64,000 nucleotides of DNA from Streptomyces thermodiastaticus. GTDB taxonomy: Bacteria; Actinomycetota; Actinomycetes; Streptomycetales; Streptomycetaceae. A program made the translations under genes and the position numbers. Under the pieces are notes generated by a model. It made no database searches, was not told the DNA's origin, and worked only from the letters and a program-made list of their open reading frames with translations. Shown here piece by piece: positions 25,611 to 35,730 of the stretch. The stretch spans positions 1 through 64,000 of the forward strand of contig NZ_BNBV01000029.1 in NCBI RefSeq assembly GCF_014656135.1. The letters run 5' to 3'. Numbering within the stretch: position 1 is the first letter of the stretch; every line of letters begins with the position of its first letter.

Positions 25611-26993
25611 ATGAGCACAGCCGACCAGCCCTCCCGCAGAGCCGTCCTGACCGCCGCCGTCGTGGCCGCCGTGGCAGGCGGCACGGTCCCGGCGGCCGCC
25701 GTCGGCGCCGCCCCGTCCGGCGCCCCCTCCCCGGCGGGCGGCGCCCGCACCGGGTCCGCCCGCCCGATCGACTACCACGCCTGGACCAGCTTCGCGGACT
25801 GGCGCAGCGGCACCGCCCACGGCACCCGCCCGCGCGCCGGGGCCCGCCCCGGCCTCGAACTCGCCACGCCCGCCGGCACCACCGACTACACCGACCCCCA
25901 CACCGGAAAGACCGCCACCTGGGAGTACGCCACCTGGACGAGCCCGGTGCACCGTCTGGCCGTGCCCGCCACCGAGGCCGTCGTGTCGTGGAACGCGGAC
26001 ACCCCGGCCGGCACCTGGCTCCAGGTCGAGCTGCAGGGCACCTACACGGACGGCACCGCCACCCCCTGGTACGTCATGGGCCGCTGGGCCGCCGGCGACC
26101 AGGACATCAAGCGGACCTCGGTCGACGGCCAGAAGGACGGCAGGAGTTCGGTCTGGACGGACACCTTCTCCATCGACGACCCGTCCACCGGGCTGCGCCT
26201 GGCCTCCTACCGGCTGCGCCTGACGCTGCATCGCACGCCCGGCACCCGGCTCACCCCCGTGGTGCGGCGGATCGGCGCGATGGGCTCCGACATCCCCGAC
26301 CGCTTCACCGTCCCCGCCTCCGCCCCCGGCGGCACCGCCCGGGAGCTGAGCGTCCCCCGGTACTCGCAGGAGATCCACAAGGGCCAGTACCCCGAGTACG
26401 ACAACGGCGGCGAGGCCTGGTGCAGCCCCACCTCCTCGCAGATGGTCGTCGAGTACTGGGGCGGCCGGCTCACCCCCGAACAGCTGTCCTGGGTCGACCC
26501 GTCCTACGCCGACCCGCAGGTCTGCCACGCGGCTCGCTCCACCTACGACTACCAGTACGCCGGGTGCGGCAACTGGCCCTTCAACGCCGCCTACGCGGCC
26601 ACCTTCGACGGTCTGCAGGGCGTGGTGACCCGGCTCGCCTCCCTCACCGAGGCCGAGACCCTGATCGCGGCCGGCATCCCGGTGATCACCTCCCAGTCCT
26701 TCCTCAAAACCGAGCTGACCGGCGCCGGTTACGGCACGTCGGGCCATCTGATGGCGATCGTCGGCTTCACCGCGGACGGTGACGTCGTCGCCAACGACCC
26801 GGCGTCACCCAGCGACGAGGCGGTCCGGCGGGTCTACCGGCGCCGCGAGTTCGAGACCGTCTGGCTGCGCACCAAGCGCTACGACGCCGACGGCACGATC
26901 CGAAGCGGCTCGGGAGGCATCTGCTACCTCTACTTCCCGGCCCGCCCGACCCCGGCGCAGCGCCGGGCGCTGGAGCGCGTCGGGGTGCGCTGA
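25611..26993 (+). CDS. Tat-exported C39-like peptidase
   Basis: The 460-residue protein has a twin-arginine signal (PSRRAVLTAAVVAAVAGG, residues ~7-25) and an Ala-rich cleavage region. A ~200-residue beta-rich domain follows (YHAWTSFADW onward), then a C39_2-type cysteine peptidase domain. The Cys is in GGEAWCSPTSS (~C270), the His in SGHLMAIVGF (~H378) and Asn/Asp in VVANDPASPS, so the triad is complete. It is therefore exported folded and probably cleaves or binds peptides outside the cell. ATG 25611 has no strong ribosome site. A DasR-like palindrome lies upstream, suggesting control by aminosugar status, and a hairpin follows the gene. Confidence 0.82.
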   Translation: MSTADQPSRRAVLTAAVVAAVAGGTVPAAAVGAAPSGAPSPAGGARTGSARPIDYHAWTSFADWRSGTAHGTRPRAGARPGLELATPAGTTDYTDPHTGKTATWEYATWTSPVHRLAVPATEAVVSWNADTPAGTWLQVELQGTYTDGTATPWYVMGRWAAGDQDIKRTSVDGQKDGRSSVWTDTFSIDDPSTGLRLASYRLRLTLHRTPGTRLTPVVRRIGAMGSDIPDRFTVPASAPGGTARELSVPRYSQEIHKGQYPEYDNGGEAWCSPTSSQMVVEYWGGRLTPEQLSWVDPSYADPQVCHAARSTYDYQYAGCGNWPFNAAYAATFDGLQGVVTRLASLTEAETLIAAGIPVITSQSFLKTELTGAGYGTSGHLMAIVGFTADGDVVANDPASPSDEAVRRVYRRREFETVWLRTKRYDADGTIRSGSGGICYLYFPARPTPAQRRALERVGVR

Positions 26994-27008
26994 CGTGCGG
27001 ATGCCGCC

Positions 27009-27033
27009 GGCGCGCGGGGCTGTGCCGCGCGCC
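27009..27033. terminator. Hairpin terminator between convergent C39 and cellulase genes
   Basis: GGCGCGCGG (27009-27017) pairs with CCGCGCGCC (27025-27033) around a seven-base loop, 16 bases after the C39 stop codon. No T-run follows. Confidence 0.6.
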
Positions 27034-27110
27034 GACGGCCAGGCGTTCCCCGGACCGGCACGGGGGCGGAACTCCCGTCTCGTGCGGAGCCCCGCCCGGT
27101 GTGTGTGCGG

Positions 27111-28487
27111 TCAGCCGGTGGGGAAGTCGTCCGGGGCGCTGATCCGGTTCTTGATCAGCGCGCCCGACTCGGTCAGCACGCCTTCGCTGCTGTAGTCGGT
27201 GCCGGAGCAGGTGCCCGGCTTGAGCGCCGCGCTGCCCTCGGGAGCGTCGGAGTAGGTCCAGTTGGCGTAGCTGATCTTCAGCTGGTCGAGCAGGTCCAGC
27301 CAGGCCGTGGTGCTCGCCCGGTCCACCGCGCCGTCACCGGTGGCGCTCACCGTGCCGAACTCGGTCACGAACAGCGGCAGTCGCGAGGCCGCCCGGCTCA
27401 CCGTGGCCCGGTAGTCGTCCTTGTGGGTCGCGGCGTAGAAGTGGAACGTGTACATGATGTTGTCGGCGTTCACCGGGTTGGCGAGGATCTCCCGCTCGTC
27501 GGAGCCGTCCGAGACCCCCAGCGAGGACCAGCCGCGGGTGCCGACGATGACGACGGCGTCCGGGTCGGCCGCCCGGATCACAGGGATGACCTGCTCGGCG
27601 TACTGCTTGACGGCGGCCCAGCTCACGCCGTTGGGCTCGTTGGCGATCTCGTAGATCACGTTGTCCTTGGCGGCGTTGCGGGCGGCCACGGAGGCGAAGA
27701 AGGTCTTGGCGCGCTCCAGGTTGTAGTTCGGGTCACCGGGCGTCAGGGTGTGGAAGTCGATCAGGGCGTACAGGCCCCGGGCCTCGGCCTCGTCCACGAG
27801 GCTGTTCACCCGGCGGGTGAAGCCTTCCGGGTCGGTCTCGTAGCCGTCCTCCTGCACATACATGGCGATGCGGAGCAGGTCCGCCTTCCAGTCCCGCGCC
27901 AGCGCGTCCAGGGAGGCGTCGTTGTAGCACTGGCTGAACCACTGCAGTCCGTGCGTGCTCATGCCGCGCAGCTGGATGGGACGGCCGTACTGGTTGCACA
28001 GGTGCACGCCGCAGACGTGGAGCCGGCCGTTGATCCCGACGGGTGTGGCGTCGTCGCCGGTGGCGGGCGGCGTGGTGCCTCCGTCGGAGCCGGTGCAGGC
28101 GACGCCGTTGAGGGCGAAGCCGGCGGGTGCGGGGTTGGCGCCGGTGAACGAGCCGATGAAGCCGGCGTCGACCGAGGCACCGGTGGCCAGCGTGCGGTTC
28201 CCTTCGGTGCCGGCGGCGGTGACGGTGGAGCCGGACTGCGACCAGGCGGCGTTCCAGCCGTGGACAACCTTCTGCCCGGCGTCCGGCAGGGTGAAGGTCA
28301 GCGTCCAGCCGTTCAGCGGATCACCGAGGTTCGTGATCCTGACCCCGGCCTGGAAGCCGCCCTGCCACTGGCCGGCGACGGTGTACTCCACCCGGCAGCC
28401 GGGGGCGGCGGTCGCCTCCGGGCCGGCCAGCGCCACCAGCCCCAGTGCCGTGGCGAGGGTCGCCAGTAGTGCCATGAGACGTCTCAC
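27111..28487 (-). CDS. Secreted GH5 cellulase with N-terminal CBM2
   Basis: The 458-residue endoglucanase has a Sec signal peptide (residues ~1-30, MRRLMALLATLATALGLVAL with an AXA-like end). A cellulose-binding CBM2 follows (~32-135; W residues in GQWQGGFQ and NGWTLTFTL). After a short Gly/Thr linker comes a GH5 catalytic domain (~150-455). The acid/base Glu is in YEIANEPNG (~284) and the nucleophile Glu in FVTEFGT (~376). GTG at 28487 was chosen because GCAGGAGGAACGC stands directly before it. A perfect CebR box lies 54 bases upstream. It hydrolyses beta-1,4-glucans outside the cell. Confidence 0.93.
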   Translation of the reverse strand: MRRLMALLATLATALGLVALAGPEATAAPGCRVEYTVAGQWQGGFQAGVRITNLGDPLNGWTLTFTLPDAGQKVVHGWNAAWSQSGSTVTAAGTEGNRTLATGASVDAGFIGSFTGANPAPAGFALNGVACTGSDGGTTPPATGDDATPVGINGRLHVCGVHLCNQYGRPIQLRGMSTHGLQWFSQCYNDASLDALARDWKADLLRIAMYVQEDGYETDPEGFTRRVNSLVDEAEARGLYALIDFHTLTPGDPNYNLERAKTFFASVAARNAAKDNVIYEIANEPNGVSWAAVKQYAEQVIPVIRAADPDAVVIVGTRGWSSLGVSDGSDEREILANPVNADNIMYTFHFYAATHKDDYRATVSRAASRLPLFVTEFGTVSATGDGAVDRASTTAWLDLLDQLKISYANWTYSDAPEGSAALKPGTCSGTDYSSEGVLTESGALIKNRISAPDDFPTG

Positions 28488-28540
28488 GCGTTCCTCCTGC
28501 ATGTCGAACCGACGGGACATCGTGCGGGACGAGCGGGGGG

Positions 28541-28554
28541 TGGGAGCGCTCCCA
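28541..28554. promoter_or_regulatory. CebR operator
   Basis: TGGGAGCGCTCCCA is the exact 14-bp palindrome recognised by CebR, the cellobiose-responsive LacI-family repressor of cellulase genes. It lies 54 bases upstream of the cellulase GTG, as in other CebR-controlled genes, so cellobiose or cellotriose induction is expected. Confidence 0.9.
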
Positions 28555-28787
28555 TGAGTCCATACGGCCCGAGACCGTACAGCCGCCGGGGCGGGTGTGT
28601 ACAGGGATGCGAACGGGCAAATTTGTCGCGGACCTGTCATGAGGTCGACGGGCCGGCTGTGACCGAAGTCTCCGCCGCGCCGTCCGCGGCGGGTGGCAAG
28701 GTGGACTGGGGGCCGCGGGCACGAGTCCGGCGGCCGGGGGGGTCCACCCAGTACGACCGTTCCCCAGCCTTCTCCAGTGAGATGCCC

Positions 28788-28949
28788 ATGACCGCGCACT
28801 CCGCCTCCGCCGGCCCTGTCACTCCCGTCCGCGTCCGCACCGGTGGCCCGAAGGGCGACGGCGACGGCTCCGCCCTCCTCGAGCACGTCCTCGGCTGGCT
28901 CCTCGTCGTGGTGATCGCGATGCTCGTCACCCGGCTCGGCCTGTTCTGA
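28788..28949 (+). CDS. Small membrane protein
   Basis: A 53-residue frame (alternative start ATG 28782) has a polar, glycine-rich N-terminal half and one C-terminal membrane helix (VLGWLLVVVIAMLVTRLGLF). Codons are coding-like with high GC at third positions. AGTGAG is a weak ribosome site. No homologous function is known to me. The tail-anchored layout suggests a small cytoplasmic-membrane component; the gene stands alone between the cellulase promoter and an acyl-CoA dehydrogenase. Confidence 0.6.
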   Translation: MTAHSASAGPVTPVRVRTGGPKGDGDGSALLEHVLGWLLVVVIAMLVTRLGLF

Positions 28950-29179
28950 GACCTCCGTTCACCGGGGCGTGAGGCGCCGGAGCCCTTTCTTCAAGTAAGC
29001 GCTCGTTAACCGGTGACTCCGCGCCGCCCATCGGGCATACTCACTGCGCGCAGCCGCTGGTCAGCTGCTTCCGCGATCCGGAAGCGCGAGTACCGGCCGG
29101 CCCCGAGAACCCTCCGGCGGAGCCGCCCCACCCAAGGCGCCCTTCCGCCGCTGTGCCCGACAGGGAGGAGAGCGTCGCC

Positions 29180-30352
<1,173 letters not shown>

Positions 30353-30770
30353 ACAGGCCGAGCCCCGGGAACGGCGCGGCGAGCCGGGCCCACTCCGGGT
30401 CGTGGCGTCCCGGCAGCATGCGGCCGCGGTCGGCCCAGGTGCGCACCAGGTCGCGGTAGATCGGCGGATCCGTGAGCGGGGCCGGCACGGGCAGCAGCGG
30501 TGCCGCGGGCTGCGGCACGACGATCCGGCGCCGGCGTTCGCCGGCCGTGGCGATACGGGTCATACCTGGGCAACGCGCCACGGCGGGCCCAGGTCACTGT
30601 CGCCGGAATCGCGCGTGCGTGCACCGGCGTCCACGTCCGTGCCGGTGCCGCCGCGCCGCTCGCGGGCTCCCGCTGCGGCCGCGCCGCGCCGCGCACGGGA
30701 TCCCGCGCACGGCGGTCCCTGCGCCCCGGTGCGGAGCGTGGCACCCGGGCCGGGCGGGCGCCCCGACGGC

Positions 30771-31205
30771 TCAGGCGGCCCGACGGCGCATCGCCGGGAC
30801 CGGCACGCGCATCGGACGGGAGCCCGGGCCGCCCACGTGGGAGAAGGGCTGCATCCGCCAGTCGAGTCCCTGAGGAAGCGTCAGCACCACGGCGGTCTTC
30901 TGCTCCTGCGGGGCGAAGGTCTCGCTCGCCGGACGAGCGTCGGAGGCCTTGCGTCCGGTGCCGGAGCAGACCGTCGCACCGAACGGGTTCCACGGCGAGG
31001 CGCACCGCGCGTGCTGCGGCAGCACCTCGTCGTCAGGCAGCAGGGCGATGGGCTGCGCGCACTCCGGGCAGATCACCCGGTACACCTCGGTGTCGTGGTC
31101 GTCGAACTCATCGGCGTCGCCGTCGTCGAACGCGGCGCTGTCCGGCAGGAGTTCGAGAACCTGCTGCTGCCGCTTGGACACGGAACGGCGCTTGACACTG
31201 TGCAT
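30771..31205 (-). CDS. Hypothetical protein with a zinc-knuckle-like Cys pair
   Basis: The 144-residue protein starts at ATG 31205 with GGGGGAG upstream. It has a basic N-terminus, an acidic patch (DDGDADEFDDHDTE) and a V-I-C-P-E-C-A-Q-P segment near residue 45. Two further cysteines near residues 68 and 79 may complete a zinc site. The C-terminal half is Pro/Arg-rich. It is soluble and of unknown function, standing alone between a small minus-strand ORF and the Lrp regulator. Confidence 0.65.
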   Translation of the reverse strand: MHSVKRRSVSKRQQQVLELLPDSAAFDDGDADEFDDHDTEVYRVICPECAQPIALLPDDEVLPQHARCASPWNPFGATVCSGTGRKASDARPASETFAPQEQKTAVVLTLPQGLDWRMQPFSHVGGPGSRPMRVPVPAMRRRAA

Positions 31206-31406
31206 GGGATTCTCCCCCTAGAGCTGGGCCGTGAGGCGCTCGGCCTCGACCACAGCAAGCACTTCCCGTCCGCTCACGGCGGTAATCACGGAAGCATTAC
31301 GAACGGCACCCGAAGGGTGTGGCGTTGCTCACATGCGGGCAGGGGGAGTGCGCCGCGGAGGACGCGACCGGCACGGAGCCGTGCGCGCCCTGTAGGTTCT
31401 TGCGCC

Positions 31407-31847
31407 ATGGAGGAGCTGGACCGACAGATCGTGCAGCTGCTCGTCAAGGACGGGCGGATGAGCTACACCGACCTGGGCAAGGCCACGGGCCTGTCCACCT
31501 CGGCCGTGCACCAGCGGGTGCGGCGGCTGGAACAGCGTGGCGTCATCCGCGGATACGCCGCGGTCGTCGACCCCGAGGCCGTGGGACTGCCCTTGACGGC
31601 GTTCATCTCGGTGAAGCCCTTCGACCCCAGTGCCCCCGACGACATCGCCGACCGCCTCGCCGGGGTGCCGGAGATCGAGGCCTGCCACAGCGTGGCGGGC
31701 GACGAGAACTACATCCTCAAGGTGCGCGTGGCCACCCCCCACGAGCTGGAGGAGCTTCTCGCCCGCGTGCGCAGCCTGGCCGGCGTGTCGACCCGGACGA
31801 CCGTGGTGCTGTCCACGCCGTACGAGGCGCGTCCGCCGCGCATCTGA
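31407..31847 (+). CDS. Lrp/AsnC-family transcriptional regulator
   Basis: The 146-residue protein has the full Lrp/AsnC layout: a helix-turn-helix in residues ~1-55 (SYTDLGKATGLSTSAVHQRV) and a RAM ligand-binding domain (ACHSVAGDENYILKVRV, the typical G-D-Y-x-L strand). It forms dimers or octamers and responds to amino acids. ATG 31407 has no Shine-Dalgarno and a TAGGTT -10-like sequence 13 bases upstream, so the transcript is probably leaderless. The downstream amidohydrolase gene could be a target, but this is inference. Confidence 0.9.
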   Translation: MEELDRQIVQLLVKDGRMSYTDLGKATGLSTSAVHQRVRRLEQRGVIRGYAAVVDPEAVGLPLTAFISVKPFDPSAPDDIADRLAGVPEIEACHSVAGDENYILKVRVATPHELEELLARVRSLAGVSTRTTVVLSTPYEARPPRI

Positions 31848-31904
31848 CCTCCGTCGGCCGCCCTGCGTGCCGGGGCGCGCCGGTGACGCGCGAGACTGGT
31901 GCTC

Positions 31905-33506
31905 ATGAGTGAGCGCACCGCCGAACCCCGTACCGTCCTCCTCCGCCGCGGGGAGATCCACAGCCCCGCCGACCCGTTCGCCACCGCGATGGTCGTCGAG
32001 TCGGGGCACATCGCCTGGGTCGGGTCCGAGGGCGCGGCCGACGCCTTCGCGGACGGCGTCGAGGAGGTGATCGACCTCGACGGTGCCCTGGTCACCCCGG
32101 CGTTCACCGACGCCCATGTGCACACCACCGCCACCGGCCTGGCGCTCACCGGGCTGGACCTGTCCGACGCGCTCTCGCTTCAGGCGGCCCTGGCCCGGGT
32201 GCGGGAGTTCGCCGCCGCCCGGCCGCACGACCGGGTCCTGCTCGGCCACGGCTGGGACGCGGCCCGCTGGCCCGGCGGGCGCCCGCCGACCCGCGCGGAA
32301 CTGGACGAGGCCACCGGCGGCCGCCCGCTGTACCTCAGCCGCATCGACGTGCACTCCGCGGTCGTCACCACCGCGCTGCTCGACCTGGTGCCCGGCCTCG
32401 GCCCGGTGGACGGTCCGCTGACCGGCGACGCCCACCACGCCGTGCGCGCGGTCGCGTTCGGCGCGATCACCCCGGCGCAGCGAGCCGAGGCGCAGCGCGC
32501 CGCGCTCGCCCACGCGGCCTCCCTCGGCATCGGCGCCGTGCACGAGTGCGGCGGTCCGGACATCTCGTCCGAGGACGACTTCACCGCCCTGCTGAAGCTC
32601 GCCGCGCAGGAGCCCGGCCCGCGGGTCGTGGGCTACTGGGCGGAACGGGACGTGGACAAGGCCCGTCAGCTGGGCGCGGCCGGCGCCGCCGGCGACCTGT
32701 TCGTCGACGGCTCCATCGGTTCGCACACCGCCTGCCTGCACGCCCCGTACGCCGACGCCGGCCACACCGGCACGGCGCACCTGGACGCCGACGCGGTCGC
32801 CGCGCACGTCGTCGCCTGCACCGAGGCGGGCCTGCAGGCCGGATTCCACGCCATCGGCGACGCGGCCGTCACCGCGGTCGTCCAGGGCGTGCGGGCCGCC
32901 GCCGAGAAGATGGGACTGGCGCGCATCCGTGCCGCCAGGCACCGCGTCGAGCACGCCGAGATGCTCACCGAGCAGACCATCGCGGCCTTCGCCGAGCTGG
33001 GCCTGACGGCGTCCGTGCAGCCCGCGTTCGACGCGCTGTGGGGCGGCCCGGACGGCATGTACGCCCAGCGGCTGGGCGTCGAGCGGGCCCGCACCCTCAA
33101 CCCGTTCGCGGCCCTGCTGCGCGCGGGCGTGCCGCTCGCCTTCGGCTCCGACAGCCCGGTCACCCCGCTGGACCCCTGGGGCACGATCCGGGCCGCCGCC
33201 TTCCACCGCACACCCGAGCACCGCGTCTCGGTGCGTGCCGCGTTCACCGCGCACACCCGGGGCGGCTGGCGGGCGATCGGACGGGACGACGCGGGCGTCC
33301 TGGTGCCCGGCGCGCCCGCGGACTACGCCGTGTGGCGGACCGGCGAGCTCGTCGTCCAGGCCCCCGACGACCGGGTGGCCCGCTGGTCGACCGACCCGCG
33401 CTCGGGCACCCCCGGGCTGCCCGACCTCAGCCCCGGCCAGGATCTGCCCCTGTGCCTGCGGACGGTCGTGGGCGGGCGGACGGTGTTCGTACGGCCGGGC
33501 GAGTGA
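31905..33506 (+). CDS. Amidohydrolase family protein (YtcJ-like)
   Basis: The 533-residue protein is a metal-dependent amidohydrolase of the amidohydrolase_3/YtcJ type. It starts with a small beta domain (residues ~8-60), then the metal motif TDAHVHT near 68. Further ligands lie in GFHAIGDAAV and RVEHAEM, and the last Asp in FGSDSPVTPLDPW near 410. It hydrolyses an amide or carbamate of unknown structure. Start ATG 31905 is six bases inside a longer GTG frame; the leader is short or absent. It follows the Lrp-type regulator on the same strand. Confidence 0.87.
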   Translation: MSERTAEPRTVLLRRGEIHSPADPFATAMVVESGHIAWVGSEGAADAFADGVEEVIDLDGALVTPAFTDAHVHTTATGLALTGLDLSDALSLQAALARVREFAAARPHDRVLLGHGWDAARWPGGRPPTRAELDEATGGRPLYLSRIDVHSAVVTTALLDLVPGLGPVDGPLTGDAHHAVRAVAFGAITPAQRAEAQRAALAHAASLGIGAVHECGGPDISSEDDFTALLKLAAQEPGPRVVGYWAERDVDKARQLGAAGAAGDLFVDGSIGSHTACLHAPYADAGHTGTAHLDADAVAAHVVACTEAGLQAGFHAIGDAAVTAVVQGVRAAAEKMGLARIRAARHRVEHAEMLTEQTIAAFAELGLTASVQPAFDALWGGPDGMYAQRLGVERARTLNPFAALLRAGVPLAFGSDSPVTPLDPWGTIRAAAFHRTPEHRVSVRAAFTAHTRGGWRAIGRDDAGVLVPGAPADYAVWRTGELVVQAPDDRVARWSTDPRSGTPGLPDLSPGQDLPLCLRTVVGGRTVFVRPGE

Positions 33507-34130
33507 TCTGGCCGCACGCCCCGGAGAGCATCCGTTCCCTGTCCGCCCCCGCGTCCTGTCGCGCTACCTGCGCTTTGTCCGCTCCGGCCCGCGGCGGGCG
33601 CCCCGCCCGGCGGACCGGGCGGCTGTTTGACAGGCGGCGGCGGGGGGCCGGTAGGTTCTGCCGCGTCCACCACCGGACGCCCGGCCTGGGAACTTCCGTG
33701 CCCGCGTCGCAGTGCCGCTGGGTCAGGGACGGTGTGCCGTACCGGGACACCGTCACGGGAGCCAGGCGCAGCGCCCGCGTCGGCGGGGGAGACGTTCCGG
33801 ACGGTCGGCAGGTGTGACCCGGGTGGGGCCCGGGTGCTCAGTAGACAACGGCTCTCGGTCGACCCGCAGCCAGCGGGTCCCAGGTCGGCCCGAAGGGCAC
33901 CGGGCCCCGTCCGCAGGCCGGCGGATCCCGGACCCGCGGCGGTCGCACCGCGGTCCGCCGCGGCCGGGCACGGGCCCTGGCGGCCCGCACGGGGGGTGCG
34001 GCGGACCGCCGGGGAGGACCGGTTCGCCCCACTTGCGCCGCACCGGCGTCACCGCACGGCCGTGGTGGCACATCCCCGCAGGCCCTGACCACTAAGGTGG
34101 TCCCCTGCGTACGGACATGAAGGGGCAGCA
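33507..34130. other. Long intergenic stretch with one promoter-like sequence
   Basis: No gene is firmly supported between the amidohydrolase and ppm1. A TTGACA...TAGGTT promoter-like pair (33627-33657) lies within it. A 40-codon frame from GTG 33698 to 33817 follows this promoter but lacks a ribosome site. The rest is GC-rich sequence with no clear codon signal. Confidence 0.45.
33627..33657 (+). promoter_or_regulatory. Housekeeping-type promoter in a gene-poor gap
   Basis: TTGACA (33627-33632) and TAGGTT (33652-33657) are separated by 19 bases, a good HrdB-like promoter apart from slightly wide spacing. The first supported gene downstream is ppm1, 473 bases away, so the transcript would have a long leader or encode a small RNA or peptide. 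Confidence 0.5.
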
Positions 34131-34934
34131 GTGAACGACGGCGAGGGCACCCGCGCGGGACGCGGCCAGCAGAGGCGGTTCGGCCCGCTCGGCACCGCGC
34201 TGGTGATCATCCCGACCTACAACGAGGCGGAGAACATCAAGGCCATCGTGGGCCGGGTGCGCAAGGCCGTTCCCGAGGCGCACGTCCTGGTGGCCGACGA
34301 CAACAGCCCCGACGGCACCGGCAAGCTCGCCGACGAACTGGCCGCCGAGGACGAGCAGGTCCACGTCCTGCACCGCAAGGGCAAGGAGGGCCTGGGCGCC
34401 GCCTACCTCGCGGGGTTCCGCTGGGGCCTGGAGCGCGACTTCGGCGTGCTGGTCGAGATGGACGCCGACGGCTCCCACCAGCCCGAGGAGCTGCCCCGGC
34501 TGCTGACCGCCCTCAAGGGCGCCGACCTGGTGCTCGGCTCGCGCTGGGTGCCGGGCGGACGCGTGGTGAACTGGCCCAAGGGCCGCGAGTTCATCTCCCG
34601 CGGCGGCAGCCTGTACTCCCGTCTCGCCCTGGACCTGCCGCTGCGGGACATCACCGGCGGCTACCGGGCCTTCAGGCGCGAGACGCTCGAGGGCCTGGGC
34701 CTGGACGAGGTCGCCTCCCAGGGCTACTGCTTCCAGGTCGACCTGGCGCGGCGCGCGGTGAAGGCCGGCTACCACGTCGTCGAGGTCCCCATCACCTTCG
34801 TCGAGCGCGAACTGGGCGACTCCAAGATGAGCCGCGACATCCTCGTGGAGGCGTTGTGGCGGGTCACCGCCTGGGGCGTGGGTGAGCGGGTGAGCAGGAT
34901 CACCGGCAAGAAGGGCCCGGCGTCCCGGCCGTAG
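34131..34934 (+). CDS. ppm1: Polyprenol monophosphomannose synthase (GT2)
   Basis: The 267-residue glycosyltransferase 2 shows the nucleotide-sugar fold near its start ([14 protein letters not shown]), the [11 protein letters not shown] strand, the DXD-like [12 protein letters not shown], and the [29 protein letters not shown] region of Dpm1/Ppm1. It transfers mannose from GDP-mannose to polyprenyl phosphate at the membrane for protein O-mannosylation and lipoglycan synthesis. The mycobacterial-type acyltransferase domain is absent, as in Streptomyces. GTG 34131 has AAGGGGCAGC upstream. fxsA follows after 41 bases. Confidence 0.9.
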   Translation: MNDGEGTRAGRGQQRRFGPLGTALVIIPTYNEAENIKAIVGRVRKAVPEAHVLVADDNSPDGTGKLADELAAEDEQVHVLHRKGKEGLGAAYLAGFRWGLERDFGVLVEMDADGSHQPEELPRLLTALKGADLVLGSRWVPGGRVVNWPKGREFISRGGSLYSRLALDLPLRDITGGYRAFRRETLEGLGLDEVASQGYCFQVDLARRAVKAGYHVVEVPITFVERELGDSKMSRDILVEALWRVTAWGVGERVSRITGKKGPASRP

Positions 34935-34975
34935 CTTTTATCCGGTCCTGAGCCGGGGTTCGGCACACTGGGAGC

Positions 34976-35533
34976 ATGACGACAGGCGCTTCGACCTCCC
35001 CGTACACCGCCCGCTCCGCGCGCTCCCGGCTGCGCAAGTATCTGCCGGCGGTCCTCGCGGTCTGGCTGGTGCTGGAGGTCTGGCTGCTGACCATGGTCGC
35101 CGGGGCGGCGAACGGGTTCACGGTCTTCCTGCTGCTGGTCGCCGCCTTCGTGGCCGGCGCCGTGGTGATCAAGCGGGCGGGCGGGCGCGCCTTCCGGGAT
35201 CTCGACGCCACCCTGCGCCAGGGCGGGGTTCCGTCCGGGCGGCGGGGCGGCAACGGCCTGACGATGCTGGCCGGGCTGCTGCTGATGATCCCCGGCATGA
35301 TCTCCGACGCGGCGGGACTGCTCCTGCTGATCCCGCCGGTCCAGCGGCTGGTGAGCCGGCGCGTGGAGCGGACGGTCGACCGCCGGCTGCGCCGGGCCGG
35401 CGCCGGCCCCCTGGGCGACGCCTTCCGGTGGGCCCGCACCGGCGGTCCCGGCGGCAAGGTGGTCCCGGGCGAGGTGATCCGGCAGGAGCCCGAGGACGGC
35501 CCGGGGGAGCAGCGCCCGCCGCTGACCCGCTGA
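34976..35533 (+). CDS. fxsA: FxsA-family membrane protein
   Basis: The 185-residue protein has an N-terminal positively charged region, two adjacent membrane helices (residues ~22-62), and a third near 88-105 with the MLAGLLLMIPGMISDAAGLLLLIPP hallmark of FxsA. The family is known from E. coli, where overproduction relieves F-exclusion of phage T7; its normal role is unknown. The C-terminus is a charged, cytoplasmic tail. It lies just downstream of ppm1, a conserved Streptomyces order, and is followed by two terminators. Confidence 0.88.
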   Translation: MTTGASTSPYTARSARSRLRKYLPAVLAVWLVLEVWLLTMVAGAANGFTVFLLLVAAFVAGAVVIKRAGGRAFRDLDATLRQGGVPSGRRGGNGLTMLAGLLLMIPGMISDAAGLLLLIPPVQRLVSRRVERTVDRRLRRAGAGPLGDAFRWARTGGPGGKVVPGEVIRQEPEDGPGEQRPPLTR

Positions 35534-35562
35534 GAGGCGTCCGCCTGCCGTCGTGAGCCTCA

Positions 35563-35596
35563 GGGGCCGTGTCGTGCCCGCCCGGGACACGGCCCC
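35563..35596 (+). terminator. Terminator after fxsA
   Basis: GGGGCCGTGTC (35563-35573) pairs with GACACGGCCCC (35586-35596) and is followed by TTTC. It lies 30 bases after the fxsA stop. Confidence 0.7.
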
Positions 35597-35639
35597 TTTC
35601 GGTGCGGCCACGCCCGGACCTGTGCGGGGCACGACAAAA

Positions 35640-35686
35640 GCCGCGGGCGCCGTACGCCCCCTGAAAAGACGTACGGCGCCCGCGGC
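35640..35686. terminator. Long bidirectional terminator between fxsA and rbpA
   Basis: A 17-bp perfect stem, GCCGCGGGCGCCGTACG (35640-35656) with CGTACGGCGCCCGCGGC (35670-35686), lies between convergent genes. A run of A bases before the left arm gives Us on the minus-strand transcript, so it best serves rbpA. Confidence 0.85.
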
Positions 35687-35730
35687 CCTGTCGGAGCGTG
35701 CCGGACGAGCCGGCCACGTCCGCGCGAGGA

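Noticed and set aside
28995-29010. TetR-type operator (TAAGCGCTCGTTAAC) before the acyl-CoA dehydrogenase
   Set aside because: The dyad is poor beyond the TAA/TTA ends and there is no TetR gene nearby, so it stays below the reporting level.
33627-34088. 153-residue plus-strand frame in the ppm1 upstream gap
   Set aside because: No ribosome site, composition like a shadow frame and no recognisable domain.
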